Source: Siderastrea radians
Taxonomy: Eukaryota; Cnidaria; Anthozoa; Scleractinia; Rhizangiidae
Direction of reading: 5' to 3'
Length of the DNA stretch: 64,000 nt
Assembly: GCA_964017195.1 (NCBI GenBank)
Contig: CAXHKT010000121.1
Location: 1 to 64,000 of the forward strand
Made by a program: the position numbers and the translations under genes. Shown here one piece after another: positions 22,271-35,465 of the stretch; the stretch's first letter is position 1; each line of letters opens with the position of its first letter. The notes beneath the pieces are model-generated. The model had not been told where the DNA came from and ran no database searches. It saw only the letters and a program-made list of their open reading frames with translations.

Positions 22271-23085
22271 CTAAAAAAGGTGTTGCACGTGCTCAGGTAC
22301 GCTAAAAATGCTCCCCAGAGGCCCCAAAAAATGCAAATCCCTCGGGGCTATCAGAAAAAAAAGTTTATTGTGTAGAAAGTCTGCGATTTTGTCCATAAGG
22401 TGGATATTTCCGTTTTCAGAGGGGTGGGGTGGGTCCCTCAAAAAAGTGCTGATTTTGGTGCAACGGCCCCAGCATAAAAGCACCTCAGATCCCGTTGCGG
22501 CACCAAAAAACAATGCATTTGGCGCTATTTTTATAGAATTTGGCGATACTAAAAAATGCTGCACTTTTTCAGGGCTTGAATTGGTCCCAAAAAGCAGAAA
22601 AAAGCTAATTGCCGCTCTCAGCTGCATGCACAAAGGTCCCAAATGCATTCAAACCCTTTGGGACCATCCGAAAAAAATTCCTTTTGTGCAAAAGTACAAA
22701 GAAATCGCGATATGCCAGATCCTTAGGGAAAAAACCCCATTTTCAGGCATTCCCAGACCCTAAAAAGCTAATTGCCGCTCTCGGCTGCATGCGCAAAGGT
22801 CCCAAATGCATTCAAACCCTTTGGGACCATCCGAAAAAAATTCCTTTTGTGCAAAAGTACAAAGAAATCGCGATATGCCAGATCCTTAGGGAAAAAACCC
22901 CATTTTCAGGCATTCCCAGACCCTAAAAAGCTAATTGCCGCTCTCAGCTGCATGCGCAAAGGTCCCAAATGCATTCAAACCCTTTGGGACCATCCGAAAA
23001 AAATTCCTTTTGTGCAAAAGTACAAGGAAATCGCGATATGTGAGATCCTTAGGGAAAAAACCCCATTTTGGAGCATTCCCAGAGG
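22271..23085 (+). repeat. HOR unit U26, 5 monomers (type C)
   Basis: 815 bp. First CAGGTACGCT M1 in the window; M5 has GTACAAGG. M4 lacks the GACCACCCG of later C units. Confidence 0.95.
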
Positions 23086-23900
23086 CTAAAAAAGGTGTTG
23101 CACGTGCTCAGGTGCGCTAAAAATGCTCCCCAGAGGCCCCAAAAAATGCAAATCCCTCGGGGCTATCAGAAAAAAAAGTTTATTGTGTAGAAAGTCTGCG
23201 ATTTTGTCCATAAGGTGGATATTTCCGTTTTCAGAGGGATGGGGTGGGTCCCTCAAAAAAGTGCTGATTTTGGTGCAACGGCCCCAGCATAAAAGCACCT
23301 CAGATCCCGTTGCGGCACCAAAAAACAATGCATTTGGCGCTATTTTTATAGAATTTGGCGATACTAAAAAATGCTGCACTTTTTCAGGGCTTGAATTGGT
23401 CCCAAAAAGCAGAAAAAAGCTAATTGCCGCTCTCAGCTGCATGCACAAAGGTCCCAAATGCATTCAAACCCTTTGGGACCATCCGAAAAAAATTCCTTTT
23501 GTGCAAAAGTACAAAGAAATCGCGATATGCCAGATCCTTAGGGAAAAAACCCCATTTTCAGGCATTCCCAGACCCTAAAAAGCTAATTGCCGCTCTCGGC
23601 TGCATGCGCAAAGGTCCCAAATGCATTCAAACCCTTTGGGACCATCCGAAAAAAATTCCTTTTGTGCAAAAGTACAAAGAAATCGCGATATGCCAGATCC
23701 TTAGGGAAAAAACCCCATTTTCAGGCATTCCCAGACTCTAAAAAGCTAATTGCCGCTCTCAGCTGCATGCGCAAAGGTCCCAAATGCATTCAAACCCCTT
23801 GGGACCATCCGAAAAAAATTCCTTTTGTGCAAAAGTACAAAGAAATCGCGATATGTGAGATCCTTAGGGAAAAAACCCCATTTTGGAGCATTCCCAGAGG
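23086..23900 (+). repeat. HOR unit U27, 5 monomers (type H)
   Basis: 815 bp. GAGGGATGGGG in M1, CAGACTCT in M4 and CCCCTTGGG in M5, close to U11 and U16. Confidence 0.95.
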
Positions 23901-24715
23901 CTAAAAAAGGTGTTGCACGTGCTCAGGTGCGCTAAAAATGCTCCCCAGAGGCCCCAAAAAATGCAAATCCCTCGGGGCTATCAGAAAAAAAAGTTTATTG
24001 TGTAGAAAGTCTGCGATTTTGTCCATAAGGTGGATATTTCCGTTTTCAGAGGGGTGGGGTGGGTCCCTCAAAAAAGTGCTGATTTTGGTGCAACGGCCCC
24101 AGCATAAAAGCACCTCAGATCCCGTTGCGGCACCAAAAAACAATGCATTTGGCGCTATTTTTATAGAATTTGGCGATACTAAAAAATGCTGCACTTTTTC
24201 AGGGCTTGAATTGGTCCCAAAAAGCAGAAAAAAGCTAATTGCCGCTCTCAGCTGCATGCACAAAGGTCCCAAATGCATTCAAACCCTTTGGGACCATCCG
24301 AAAAAAATTCCTTTTGTGCAAAAGTACAAAGAAATCGCGATATGCCAGATCCTTAGGGAAAAAACCCCATTTTCAGGCATTCCCAGACCCTAAAAAGCTA
24401 ATTGCCGCTCTCGGCTGCATGCGCAAAGGTCCCAAATGCATTCAAACCCTTTGGGACCATCCGAAAAAAATTCCTTTTGTGCAAAAGTACAAAGAAATCG
24501 CGATATGCCAGATCCTTAGGGAAAAAACCCCATTTTCAGGCATTCCCAGACCCTAAAAAGCTAATTGCCGCTCTCAGCTGCATGCGCAAAGGTCCCAAAT
24601 GCATTCAAACCCTTTGGGACCATCCGAAAAAAATTCCTTTTGTGCAAAAGTACAAGGAAATCGCGATATGTGAGATCCTTAGGGAAAAAACCCCATTTTG
24701 GAGCATTCCCAGAGG
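23901..24715 (+). repeat. HOR unit U28, 5 monomers
   Basis: 815 bp, consensus except GTACAAGG in M5. Confidence 0.95.
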
Positions 24716-25528
24716 CTAAAAAAGGTGTTGCACGTGCTCAGGTGCGCTAAAAATGCTCCCCAGAGGCCCCAAAAAATGCAAATCCCTCGGGGCTATCAGA
24801 AAAAAAGTTTATTGTGTAGAAAGTCTGCGATTTTGTCCATAAGGTGGATATTTCCGTTTTCAGAGGGGTGGGGTGGGTCCCTCAAAAAAGTGCTGATTTT
24901 GGTGCAACGGCCCCAGCATAAAAGCACCTCAGATCCCGTTGCGGCACCAAAAAACAATGCATTTGGCGCTATTTTTATAGAATTTGGCGATACTAAAAAA
25001 TGCTGCACTTTTTCAGGGCTTGAATTGGTCCCAAAAAGCAGAAAAAAGCTAATTGCCGCTCTCAGCTGCATGCACAAAGGTCCCAAATGCATTCAAACCC
25101 TTTGGGACCATCCGAAAAAAATTCCTTTTGTGCAAAAGTACAAAGAAATCGCGATATGCCAGATCCTTAGGGAAAAAACCCCATTTTCAGGCATTCCCAG
25201 ACCCTAAAAAGCTAATTGCCGCTCTCGGCTGCATGCGCAAAGGTCCCAAATGCATTCAAACCCTTTGGGACCATCCGAAAAAAATTCCTTTTGTGCAAAA
25301 GTACAAAGAAATCGCGATATGCCAGATCCTTAGGGAAAAAACCCCATTTCAGGCATTCCCAGACCCTAAAAAGCTAATTGCCGCTCTCAGCTGCATGCGC
25401 AAAGGTCCCAAATGCATTCAAACCCTTTGGGACCATCCGAAAAAAATTCCTTTTGTGCAAAAGTACAAAGAAATCGCGATATGTGAGATCCTTAGGGAAA
25501 AAACCCCATTTTATAGCATTCCCAGAGG
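24716..25528 (+). repeat. HOR unit U29, 5 monomers
   Basis: 813 bp from A7 in M1 and T3 in M4. M5 has TTTTATAGC, shared only with U43. Confidence 0.95.
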
Positions 25529-26179
25529 CTAAAAAAGGTGTTGCACGTGCTCAGGTGCGCTAAAAATGCTCCCCAGAGGCCCCAAAAAATGCAAATCCCT
25601 CGGGGCTATCAGAAAAAAAGTTTATTGTGTAGAAAGTCTGCGATTTTGTCCATAAGGTGGATATTTCCGTTTTCAGAGGGGTGGGGTGGGTCCCTCAAAA
25701 AAGTGCTGATTTTGGTGCAACGGCCCCAGCATAAAAGCACCTCAGATCCCGTTGCGGCACCAAAAAACAATGCATTTGGCGCTATTTTTATAGAATTTGG
25801 CGATACTAAAAAATGCTGCACTTTTTCAGGGCTTGAATTGGTCCCAAAAAGCAGAAAAAAGCTAATTGCCGCTCTCAGCTGCATGCACAAAGGTCCCAAA
25901 TGCATTCAAACCCTTTGGGACCATCCGAAAAAAATTCCTTTTGTGCAAAAGTACAAAGAAATCGCGATATGCCAGATCCTTAGGGAAAAAACCCCATTTT
26001 CAGGCATTCCCAGACCCTAAAAAGCTAATTGCCGCTCTCAGCTGCATGCGCAAAGGTCCCAAATGCATTCAAACCCTTTGGGACCATCCGAAAAAAATTC
26101 CTTTTGTGCAAAAGTACCAAGAAATCGCGATATGTGAGATCCTTAGGGAAAAAACCCCATTTTGGAGCATTCCCAGAGG
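25529..26179 (+). repeat. HOR unit U30, 4 monomers (M4 absent)
   Basis: 651 bp with A7 in M1: M1-M2-M3-M5. M5 is type B (GTACCAAG), so the unit looks like an A-type front joined to a B-type end. Confidence 0.95.
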
Positions 26180-27157
26180 CTAAAAAAGGTGTTGCACGTG
26201 CTCAGGTACGCTAAAAATGCTCCCCAGAGGCCCCAAAAAATGCAAATCCCTCGGGGCTATCAGAAAAAAAAGTTTATTGTGTAGAAAGTCTGCGATTTTG
26301 TCCATAAGGTGGATATTTCCGTTTTCAGAGGGGTGGGGTGGGTCCCTCAAAAAAGTGCTGATTTTGGTGCAACGGCCCCAGCATAAAAGCACCTCAGATC
26401 CCGTTGCGGCACCAAAAAACAATGCATTTGGCGCTATTTTTATAGAATTTGGCGATACTAAAAAATGCTGCACTTTTTCAGGGCTTGAATTGGTCCCAAA
26501 AAGCAGAAAAAAGCTAATTGCCGCTCTCAGCTGCATGCACAAAGGTCCCAAATGCATTCAAACCCTTTGGGACCATCCGAAAAAAATTCCTTTTGTGCAA
26601 AAGTACAAAGAAATCGCGATATGCCAGATCCTTAGGGAAAAAACCCCATTTTCAGGCATTCCCAGACCCTAAAAAGCTAATTGCCGCTCTCGGCTGCATG
26701 CGCAAAGGTCCCAAATGCATTCAAACCCTTTGGGACCACCCGAAAAAAATTCCTTTTGTGCAAAAGTACAAAGAAATCGCGATATGCCAGATCCTTAGGG
26801 AAAAAACCCCATTTTCAGGCATTCCCAGACCCTAAAAAGCTAATTGCCGCTCTCGGCTGCATGCGCAAAGGTCCCAAATGCATTCAAACCCTTTGGGACC
26901 ACCCGAAAAAAATTCCTTTTGTGCAAAAGTACAAAGAAATCGCGATATGCCAGATCCTTAGGGAAAAAACCCCATTTTCAGGCATTCCCAGACCCTAAAA
27001 AGCTAATTGCCGCTCTCAGCTGCATGCGCAAAGGTCCCAAATGCATTCAAACCCTTTGGGACCATCCGAAAAAAATTCCTTTTGTGCAAAAGTACAAAGA
27101 AATCGCGATATGTGAGATCCTTAGGGAAAAAACCCCATTTTGGAGCATTCCCAGAGG
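26180..27157 (+). repeat. HOR unit U31, 6 monomers (type C, doubled M4)
   Basis: 978 bp. CAGGTACGCT in M1; both M4 copies carry GACCACCCG, so the second M4 is a local tandem duplicate. Confidence 0.95.
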
Positions 27158-27971
27158 CTAAAAAAGGTGTTGCACGTGCTCAGGTGCGCTAAAAATGCTC
27201 CCCAGAGGCCCCAAAAAATGCAAATCCCTCGGGGCTATCAGAAAAAAAGTTTATTGTGTAGAAAGTCTGCGATTTTGTCCATAAGGTGGATATTTCCGTT
27301 TTCAGAGGGGTGGGGTGGGTCCCTCAAAAAAGTGCTGATTTTGGTGCAACGGCCCCAGCATAAAAGCACCTCAGATCCCGTTGCGGCACCAAAAAACAAT
27401 GCATTTGGCGCTATTTTTATAGAATTTGGCGATACTAAAAAATGCTGCACTTTTTCAGGGCTTGAATTGGTCCCAAAAAGCAGAAAAAAGCTAATTGCCG
27501 CTCTCAGCTGCATGCACAAAGGTCCCAAATGCATTCAAACCCTTTGGGACCATCCGAAAAAAATTCCTTTTGTGCAAAAGTACAAAGAAATCGCGATATG
27601 CCAGATCCTTAGGGAAAAAACCCCATTTTCAGGCATTCCCAGACCCTAAAAAGCTAATTGCCGCTCTCGGCTGCATGCGCAAAGGTCCCAAATGCATTCA
27701 AACCCTTTGGGACCATCCGAAAAAAATTCCTTTTGTGCAAAAGTACAAAGAAATCGCGATATGCCAGATCCTTAGGGAAAAAACCCCATTTTCAGGCATT
27801 CCCAGACCCTAAAAAGCTAATTGCCGCTCTCAGCTGCATGCGCAAAGGTCCCAAATTTATTCAAACCCTTTGGGACCATCCGAAAAAAATTCCTTTTGTG
27901 CAAAAGTACAAAGAAATCGCGATATGTGAGATCCTTAGGGAAAAAACCCCATTTTGGAGCATTCCCAGAGG
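27158..27971 (+). repeat. HOR unit U32, 5 monomers (type A)
   Basis: 814 bp. A7 in M1, AAATTTATTC in M5. Confidence 0.95.
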
Positions 27972-28786
27972 CTAAAAAAGGTGTTGCACGTGCTCAGGTG
28001 CGCTAAAAATGCTCCCCAGAGGCCCCAAAAAATGCAAATCCCTCGGGGCTATCAGAAAAAAAAGTTTATTGTGTAGAAAGTCTGCGATTTTGTCCATAAG
28101 GTGGATATTTCCGTTTTCAGAGGGGTGGGGTGGGTCCCTCAAAAAAGTGCTGATTTTGGTGCAACGGCCCCAGCATAAAAGCACCTCAGATCCCGTTGCG
28201 GCACCAAAAAACAATGCATTTGGCGCTATTTTTATAGAATTTGGCGATACTAAAAAATGCTGCACTTTTTCAGGGCTTGAATTGGTCCCAAAAAGCAGAA
28301 AAAAGCTAATTGCCGCTCTCAGCTGCATGCACAAAGGTCCCAAATGCATTCAAACCCTTTGGGACCATCCGAAAAAAATTCCTTTTGTGCAAAAGTACAA
28401 AGAAATCGCGATATGCCAGATCCTTAGGGAAAAAACCCCATTTTCAGGCATTCCCAGACCCTAAAAAGCTAATTGCCGCTCTCGGCTGCATGCGCAAAGG
28501 TCCCAAATGCATTCAAACCCTTTGGGACCATCCGAAAAAAATTCCTTTTGTGCAAAAGTACAAAGAAATCGCGATATGCCAGATCCTTAGGGAAAAAACC
28601 CCATTTTCAGGCATTCCCAGACCCTAAAAAGCTAATTGCCGCTCTCAGCTGCATGCGCAAAGGTCCCAAATGCATTCAAACCCTTTGGGACCATCCGAAA
28701 AAAATTCCTTTTGTGCAAAAGTACCAAGAAATCGCGATATGTGAGATCCTTAGGGAAAAAACCCCATTTTGGAGCATTCCCAGAGG
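27972..28786 (+). repeat. HOR unit U33, 5 monomers (type B)
   Basis: 815 bp. GTACCAAG in M5. Confidence 0.95.
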
Positions 28787-29764
28787 CTAAAAAAGGTGTT
28801 GCACGTGCTCAGGTACGCTAAAAATGCTCCCCAGAGGCCCCAAAAAATGCAAATCCCTCGGGGCTATCAGAAAAAAAAGTTTATTGTGTAGAAAGTCTGC
28901 GATTTTGTCCATAAGGTGGATATTTCCGTTTTCAGAGGGGTGGGGTGGGTCCCTCAAAAAAGTGCTGATTTTGGTGCAACGGCCCCAGCATAAAAGCACC
29001 TCAGATCCCGTTGCGGCACCAAAAAACAATGCATTTGGCGCTATTTTTATAGAATTTGGCGATACTAAAAAATGCTGCACTTTTTCAGGGCTTGAATTGG
29101 TCCCAAAAAGCAGAAAAAAGCTAATTGCCGCTCTCAGCTGCATGCACAAAGGTCCCAAATGCATTCAAACCCTTTGGGACCATCCGAAAAAAATTCCTTT
29201 TGTGCAAAAGTACAAAGAAATCGCGATATGCCAGATCCTTAGGGAAAAAACCCCATTTTCAGGCATTCCCAGACCCTAAAAAGCTAATTGCCGCTCTCGG
29301 CTGCATGCGCAAAGGTCCCAAATGCATTCAAACCCTTTGGGACCACCCGAAAAAAATTCCTTTTGTGCAAAAGTACAAAGAAATCGCGATATGCCAGATC
29401 CTTAGGGAAAAAACCCCATTTTCAGGCATTCCCAGACCCTAAAAAGCTAATTGCCGCTCTCGGCTGCATGCGCAAAGGTCCCAAATGCATTCAAACCCTT
29501 TGGGACCACCCGAAAAAAATTCCTTTTGTGCAAAAGTACAAAGAAATCGCGATATGCCAGATCCTTAGGGAAAAAACCCCATTTTCAGGCATTCCCAGAC
29601 CCTAAAAAGCTAATTGCCGCTCTCAGCTGCATGCGCAAAGGTCCCAAATGCATTCAAACCCTTTGGGACCATCCGAAAAAAATTCCTTTTGTGCAAAAGT
29701 ACAAAGAAATCGCGATATGTGAGATCCTTAGGGAAAAAACCCCATTTTGGAGCATTCCCAGAGG
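28787..29764 (+). repeat. HOR unit U34, 6 monomers (type C, doubled M4)
   Basis: 978 bp. Second copy of U31, with two GACCACCCG monomers. Confidence 0.95.
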
Positions 29765-30578
29765 CTAAAAAAGGTGTTGCACGTGCTCAGGTGCGCTAAA
29801 AATGCTCCCCAGAGGCCCCAAAAAATGCAAATCCCTCGGGGCTATCAGAAAAAAAGTTTATTGTGTAGAAAGTCTGCGATTTTGTCCATAAGGTGGATAT
29901 TTCCGTTTTCAGAGGGGTGGGGTGGGTCCCTCAAAAAAGTGCTGATTTTGGTGCAACGGCCCCAGCATAAAAGCACCTCAGATCCCGTTGCGGCACCAAA
30001 AAACAATGCATTTGGCGCTATTTTTATAGAATTTGGCGATACTAAAAAATGCTGCACTTTTTCAGGGCTTGAATTGGTCCCAAAAAGCAGAAAAAAGCTA
30101 ATTGCCGCTCTCAGCTGCATGCACAAAGGTCCCAAATGCATTCAAACCCTTTGGGACCATCCGAAAAAAATTCCTTTTGTGCAAAAGTACAAAGAAATCG
30201 CGATATGCCAGATCCTTAGGGAAAAAACCCCATTTTCAGGCATTCCCAGACCCTAAAAAGCTAATTGCCGCTCTCGGCTGCATGCGCAAAGGTCCCAAAT
30301 GCATTCAAACCCTTTGGGACCATCCGAAAAAAATTCCTTTTGTGCAAAAGTACAAAGAAATCGCGATATGCCAGATCCTTAGGGAAAAAACCCCATTTTC
30401 AGGCATTCCCAGACCCTAAAAAGCTAATTGCCGCTCTCAGCTGCATGCGCAAAGGTCCCAAATTTATTCAAACCCTTTGGGACCATCCGAAAAAAATTCC
30501 TTTTGTGCAAAAGTACAAAGAAATCGCGATATGTGAGATCCTTAGGGAAAAAACCCCATTTTGGAGCATTCCCAGAGG
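29765..30578 (+). repeat. HOR unit U35, 5 monomers (type A)
   Basis: 814 bp. A7 in M1, AAATTTATTC in M5; second copy of U32. Confidence 0.95.
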
Positions 30579-31393
30579 CTAAAAAAGGTGTTGCACGTGC
30601 TCAGGTGCGCTAAAAATGCTCCCCAGAGGCCCCAAAAAATGCAAATCCCTCGGGGCTATCAGAAAAAAAAGTTTATTGTGTAGAAAGTCTGCGATTTTGT
30701 CCATAAGGTGGATATTTCCGTTTTCAGAGGGGTGGGGTGGGTCCCTCAAAAAAGTGCTGATTTTGGTGCAACGGCCCCAGCATAAAAGCACCTCAGATCC
30801 CGTTGCGGCACCAAAAAACAATGCATTTGGCGCTATTTTTATAGAATTTGGCGATACTAAAAAATGCTGCACTTTTTCAGGGCTTGAATTGGTCCCAAAA
30901 AGCAGAAAAAAGCTAATTGCCGCTCTCAGCTGCATGCACAAAGGTCCCAAATGCATTCAAACCCTTTGGGACCATCCGAAAAAAATTCCTTTTGTGCAAA
31001 AGTACAAAGAAATCGCGATATGCCAGATCCTTAGGGAAAAAACCCCATTTTCAGGCATTCCCAGACCCTAAAAAGCTAATTGCCGCTCTCGGCTGCATGC
31101 GCAAAGGTCCCAAATGCATTCAAACCCTTTGGGACCATCCGAAAAAAATTCCTTTTGTGCAAAAGTACAAAGAAATCGCGATATGCCAGATCCTTAGGGA
31201 AAAAACCCCATTTTCAGGCATTCCCAGACCCTAAAAAGCTAATTGCCGCTCTCAGCTGCATGCGCAAAGGTCCCAAATGCATTCAAACCCTTTGGGACCA
31301 TCCGAAAAAAATTCCTTTTGTGCAAAAGTACCAAGAAATCGCGATATGTGAGATCCTTAGGGAAAAAACCCCATTTTGGAGCATTCCCAGAGG
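30579..31393 (+). repeat. HOR unit U36, 5 monomers (type B)
   Basis: 815 bp. GTACCAAG in M5; second copy of U33. Confidence 0.95.
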
Positions 31394-32208
31394 CTAAAAA
31401 AGGTGTTGCACGTGCTCAGGTACGCTAAAAATGCTCCCCAGAGGCCCCAAAAAATGCAAATCCCTCGGGGCTATCAGAAAAAAAAGTTTATTGTGTAGAA
31501 AGTCTGCGATTTTGTCCATAAGGTGGATATTTCCGTTTTCAGAGGGGTGGGGTGGGTCCCTCAAAAAAGTGCTGATTTTGGTGCAACGGCCCCAGCATAA
31601 AAGCACCTCAGATCCCGTTGCGGCACCAAAAAACAATGCATTTGGCGCTATTTTTATAGAATTTGGCGATACTAAAAAATGCTGCACTTTTTCAGGGCTT
31701 GAATTGGTCCCAAAAAGCAGAAAAAAGCTAATTGCCGCTCTCAGCTGCATGCACAAAGGTCCCAAATGCATTCAAACCCTTTGGGACCATCCGAAAAAAA
31801 TTCCTTTTGTGCAAAAGTACAAAGAAATCGCGATATGCCAGATCCTTAGGGAAAAAACCCCATTTTCAGGCATTCCCAGACCCTAAAAAGCTAATTGCCG
31901 CTCTCGGCTGCATGCGCAAAGGTCCCAAATGCATTCAAACCCTTTGGGACCACCCGAAAAAAATTCCTTTTGTGCAAAAGTACAAAGAAATCGCGATATG
32001 CCAGATCCTTAGGGAAAAAACACCATTTTCAGGCATTCCCAGACCCTAAAAAGCTAATTGCCGCTCTCAGCTGCATGCGCAAAGGTCCCAAATGCATTCA
32101 AACCCTTTGGGACCATCCGAAAAAAATTCCTTTTGTGCAAAAGTACAAAGAAATCGCGATATGTGAGATCCTTAGGGAAAAAACCCCATTTTGGAGCATT
32201 CCCAGAGG
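31394..32208 (+). repeat. HOR unit U37, 5 monomers (type C)
   Basis: 815 bp. CAGGTACGCT in M1, a single GACCACCCG in M4, private AAAACACCATTTT in M4. Confidence 0.95.
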
Positions 32209-33023
32209 CTAAAAAAGGTGTTGCACGTGCTCAGGTACGCTAAAAATGCTCCCCAGAGGCCCCAAAAAATGCAAATCCCTCGGGGCTATCAGAAAAAAAA
32301 GTTTATTGTGTAGAAAGTCTGCGATTTTGTCCATAAGGTGGATATTTCCGTTTTCAGAGGGGTGGGGTGGGTCCCTCAAAAAAGTGCTGATTTTGGTGCA
32401 ACGGCCCCAGCATAAAAGCACCTCAGATCCCGTTGCGGCACCAAAAAACAATGCATTTGGCGCTATTTTTATAGAATTTGGCGATACTAAAAAATGCTGC
32501 ACTTTTTCAGGGCTTGAATTGGTCCCAAAAAGCAGAAAAAAGCTAATTGCCGCTCTCAGCTGCATGCACAAAGGTCCCAAATGCATTCAAACCCTTTGGG
32601 ACCATCCGAAAAAAATTCCTTTTGTGCAAAAGTACAAAGAAATCGCGATATGCCAGATCCTTAGGGAAAAAACCCCATTTTCAGGCATTCCCAGACCCTA
32701 AAATGCTAATTGCCGCTCTCGGCTGCATGCGCAAAGGTCCCAAATGCATTCAAACCCTTTGGGACCATCCGAAAAAAATTCCTTTTGTGCAAAAGTACAA
32801 AGAAATCGCGATATGCCAGATCCTTAGGGAAAAAACCCCATTTTCAGGCATTCCCAGACCCTAAAAAGCTAATTGCCGCTCTCAGCTGCATGCGCAAAGG
32901 TCCCAAATGCATTCAAACCCTTTGGGACCATCCGAAAAAAATTCCTTTTGCGCAAAAGTACAAAGAAATCGCGATATGTGAGATCCTTAGGGAAAAAACC
33001 CCATTTTGGAGCATTCCCAGAGG
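32209..33023 (+). repeat. HOR unit U38, 5 monomers (C/D chimera)
   Basis: 815 bp. C-type M1 (CAGGTACGCT), then D-type M4 (CTAAAATGCTAA) and M5 (TTTTGCGCAAAAG). The preceding M5 is not GTACCAAG, consistent with an exchange inside this unit. Confidence 0.95.
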
Positions 33024-33838
33024 CTAAAAAAGGTGTTGCACGTGCTCAGGTGCGCTAAAAATGCTCCCCAGAGGCCCCAAAAAATGCAAATCCCTCGGGG
33101 CTATCAGAAAAAAAAGTTTATTGTGTAGAAAGTCTGCGATTTTGTCCATAAGGTGGATATTTCCGTTTTCAGAGGGGTGGGGTGGGTCCCTCAAAAAAGT
33201 GCTGATTTTGGTGCAACGGCCCCAGCATAAAAGCACCTCAGATCCCGTTGCGGCACCAAAAAACAATGCATTTGGCGCTATTTTTATAGAATTTGGCGAT
33301 ACTAAAAAATGCTGCACTTTTTCAGGGCTTGAATTGGTCCCAAAAAGCAGAAAAAAGCTAATTGCCGCTCTCAGCTGCATGCACAAAGGTCCCAAATGCA
33401 TTCAAACCCTTTGGGACCATCCGAAAAAAATTCCTTTTGTGCAAAAGTACAAAGAAATCGCGATATGCCAGATCCTTAGGGAAAAAACCCCATTTTCAGG
33501 CATTCCCAGACCCTAAAATGCTAATTGCCGCTCTCGGCTGCATGCGCAAAGGTCCCAAATGCATTCAAACCCTTTGGGACCATCCGAAAAAAATTCCTTT
33601 TGTGCAAAAGTACAAAGAAATCGCGATATGCCAGATCCTTAGGGAAAAAACCCCATTTTCAGGCATTCCCAGACCCTAAAAAGCTAATTGCCGCTCTCAG
33701 CTGCATGCGCAAAGGTCCCAAATGCATTCAAACCCTTTGGGACCATCCGAAAAAAATTCCTTTTGTGCAAAAGTACAAAGAAATCGCGATATGTGAGATC
33801 CTTAGGGAAAAAACCCCATTTTGGAGCATTCCCAGAGG
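33024..33838 (+). repeat. HOR unit U39, 5 monomers (D-like)
   Basis: 815 bp. CTAAAATGCTAA in M4, plain M5. Confidence 0.95.
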
Positions 33839-34652
33839 CTAAAAAAGGTGTTGCACGTGCTCAGGTGCGCTAAAAATGCTCCCCAGAGGCCCCAAGAAAT
33901 GCAAATCCCTCGGGGCTATCAGAAAAAAAGTTTATTGTGTAGAAAGTCTGCGATTTTGTCCATAAGGTGGATATTTCCGTTTTCAGAGGGGTGGGGTGGG
34001 TCCCTCAAAAAAGTGCTGATTTTGGTGCAACGGCCCCAGCATAAAAGCACCTCAGATCCCGTTGCGGCACCAAAAAACAATGCATTTGGCGCTATTTTTA
34101 TAGAATTTGGCGATACTAAAAAATGCTGCACTTTTTCAGGGCTTGAATTGGTCCCAAAAAGCAGAAAAAAGCTAATTGCCCCTCTCACCTGCATGCGCAA
34201 AGGTCCCAAATGCATTCAAACCCTTTGGGACCATCCGACAAAAATTCCTTTTGTGCAAAAGTACAAAGAAATCGCGATATGCCAGATCCTTAGGGAAAAA
34301 ACCCCATTTTCAGGCATTCCCAGACCCTAAAAAGCTAATTGCCGCTCTCGGCTGCATGCGCAAAGGTCCCAAATGCATTCAAACCCTATGGGACCATCCG
34401 AAAAAAATTCCTTTTGTGCAAAAGTACAAAGAAATCGCGATATGCCAGATCCTTAGGGAAAAAACCCCATTTTCAGGCATTCCCAGACCCTAAAAAGCTA
34501 ATTGCCGCTCTCAGCTGCATGCGCAAAGGTCCCAAATGCATTCAAACCCTTTGGGACCATCCGAAAAAAATTCCTTTTGTGCAAAAGTACAAAGAAATCG
34601 CGATATGTGAGATCCTTAGGGAAAAAACCCCATTTTGGAGCATTCCCAGAGG
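33839..34652 (+). repeat. HOR unit U40, 5 monomers (type F)
   Basis: 814 bp. A7 and private CCCCAAGAAATG in M1; TTGCCCCTCTCACCTGC and GACAAAAATT in M3; AAACCCTATGGG in M4, breaking the dyad arm. Confidence 0.95.
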
Positions 34653-35465
34653 CTAAAAAAGGTGTTGCACGTGCTCAGGTGCGCTAAAAATGCTCCCCAG
34701 AGGCCCCAAAAAATGCAAATCCCTCGGGGCTATCAGAAAAAAAAGTTTATTGTGTAGAAAGTCTGCGATTTTGTCCATAAGGTGGATATTTCCGTTTTCA
34801 GAGGGGTGGGGTGGGTCCCTCAAAAAAGTGCTGATTTTGGTGCAACGGCCCCAGCATAAAAGCACCTCAGATCCCGTTGCGGCACCAAAAAACAATGCAT
34901 TTGGCGCTATTTTTATAGAATTTGGCGATACTAAAAAATGCTGCACTTTTTCAGGGCTTGAATTGGTCCCAAAAAGCAGAAAAAAGCTAATTGCCGCTCT
35001 CCGCTGCATGCACAAAGGTCCCAAATGCATTCAAACCCTTTGGGACCATCCGAAAAAAATTCCTTTTGTGCAAAAGTACAAAGAAATCGCGATATGCCAG
35101 ATCCTTAGGGAAAAAACCCCATTTCAGGCATTCCCAGACCCTAAAAAGCTAATTGCCGCTCTCGGCTGCATGCGCAAAGGTCCCAAATGCATTCAAACCC
35201 TTTGGGACCATCCGAAAAAAATTCCTTTTGTGCAAAAGTACAAAGAAATCGCGATATGCCAGATCCTTAGGGAAAAAACCCCATTTTCAGGCATTCCCAG
35301 ACCCTAAAAAGCTAATTGCCGCTCTCAGCTGCATGCGCAAAGGTCCCAAATGCATTCAAACCCTTTGGGACCATCCGAAAAAATTCCTTTTGTGCAAAAG
35401 TACAAAGAAATCGCGATATGTGAGATCCTTAGGGAAAAAACCCCATTTTGGAGCATTCCCAGAGG
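34653..35465 (+). repeat. HOR unit U41, 5 monomers (type G)
   Basis: 813 bp. CTCTCCGCTGC and T3 in M3; M5 has a private A6 in CCGAAAAAATTCC. Confidence 0.95.

Larger units (their letters stand above)
26180..31393 (+). repeat. Tandem duplication of a 2607-bp block (16 monomers)
   Basis: Copy 1 is 26180-28786 and copy 2 28787-31393. Each holds a six-monomer unit with CAGGTACGCT and two GACCACCCG monomers, an A7/AAATTTATTC unit, and a GTACCAAG unit. I saw no difference between copies in a reading by eye. Confidence 0.88.
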
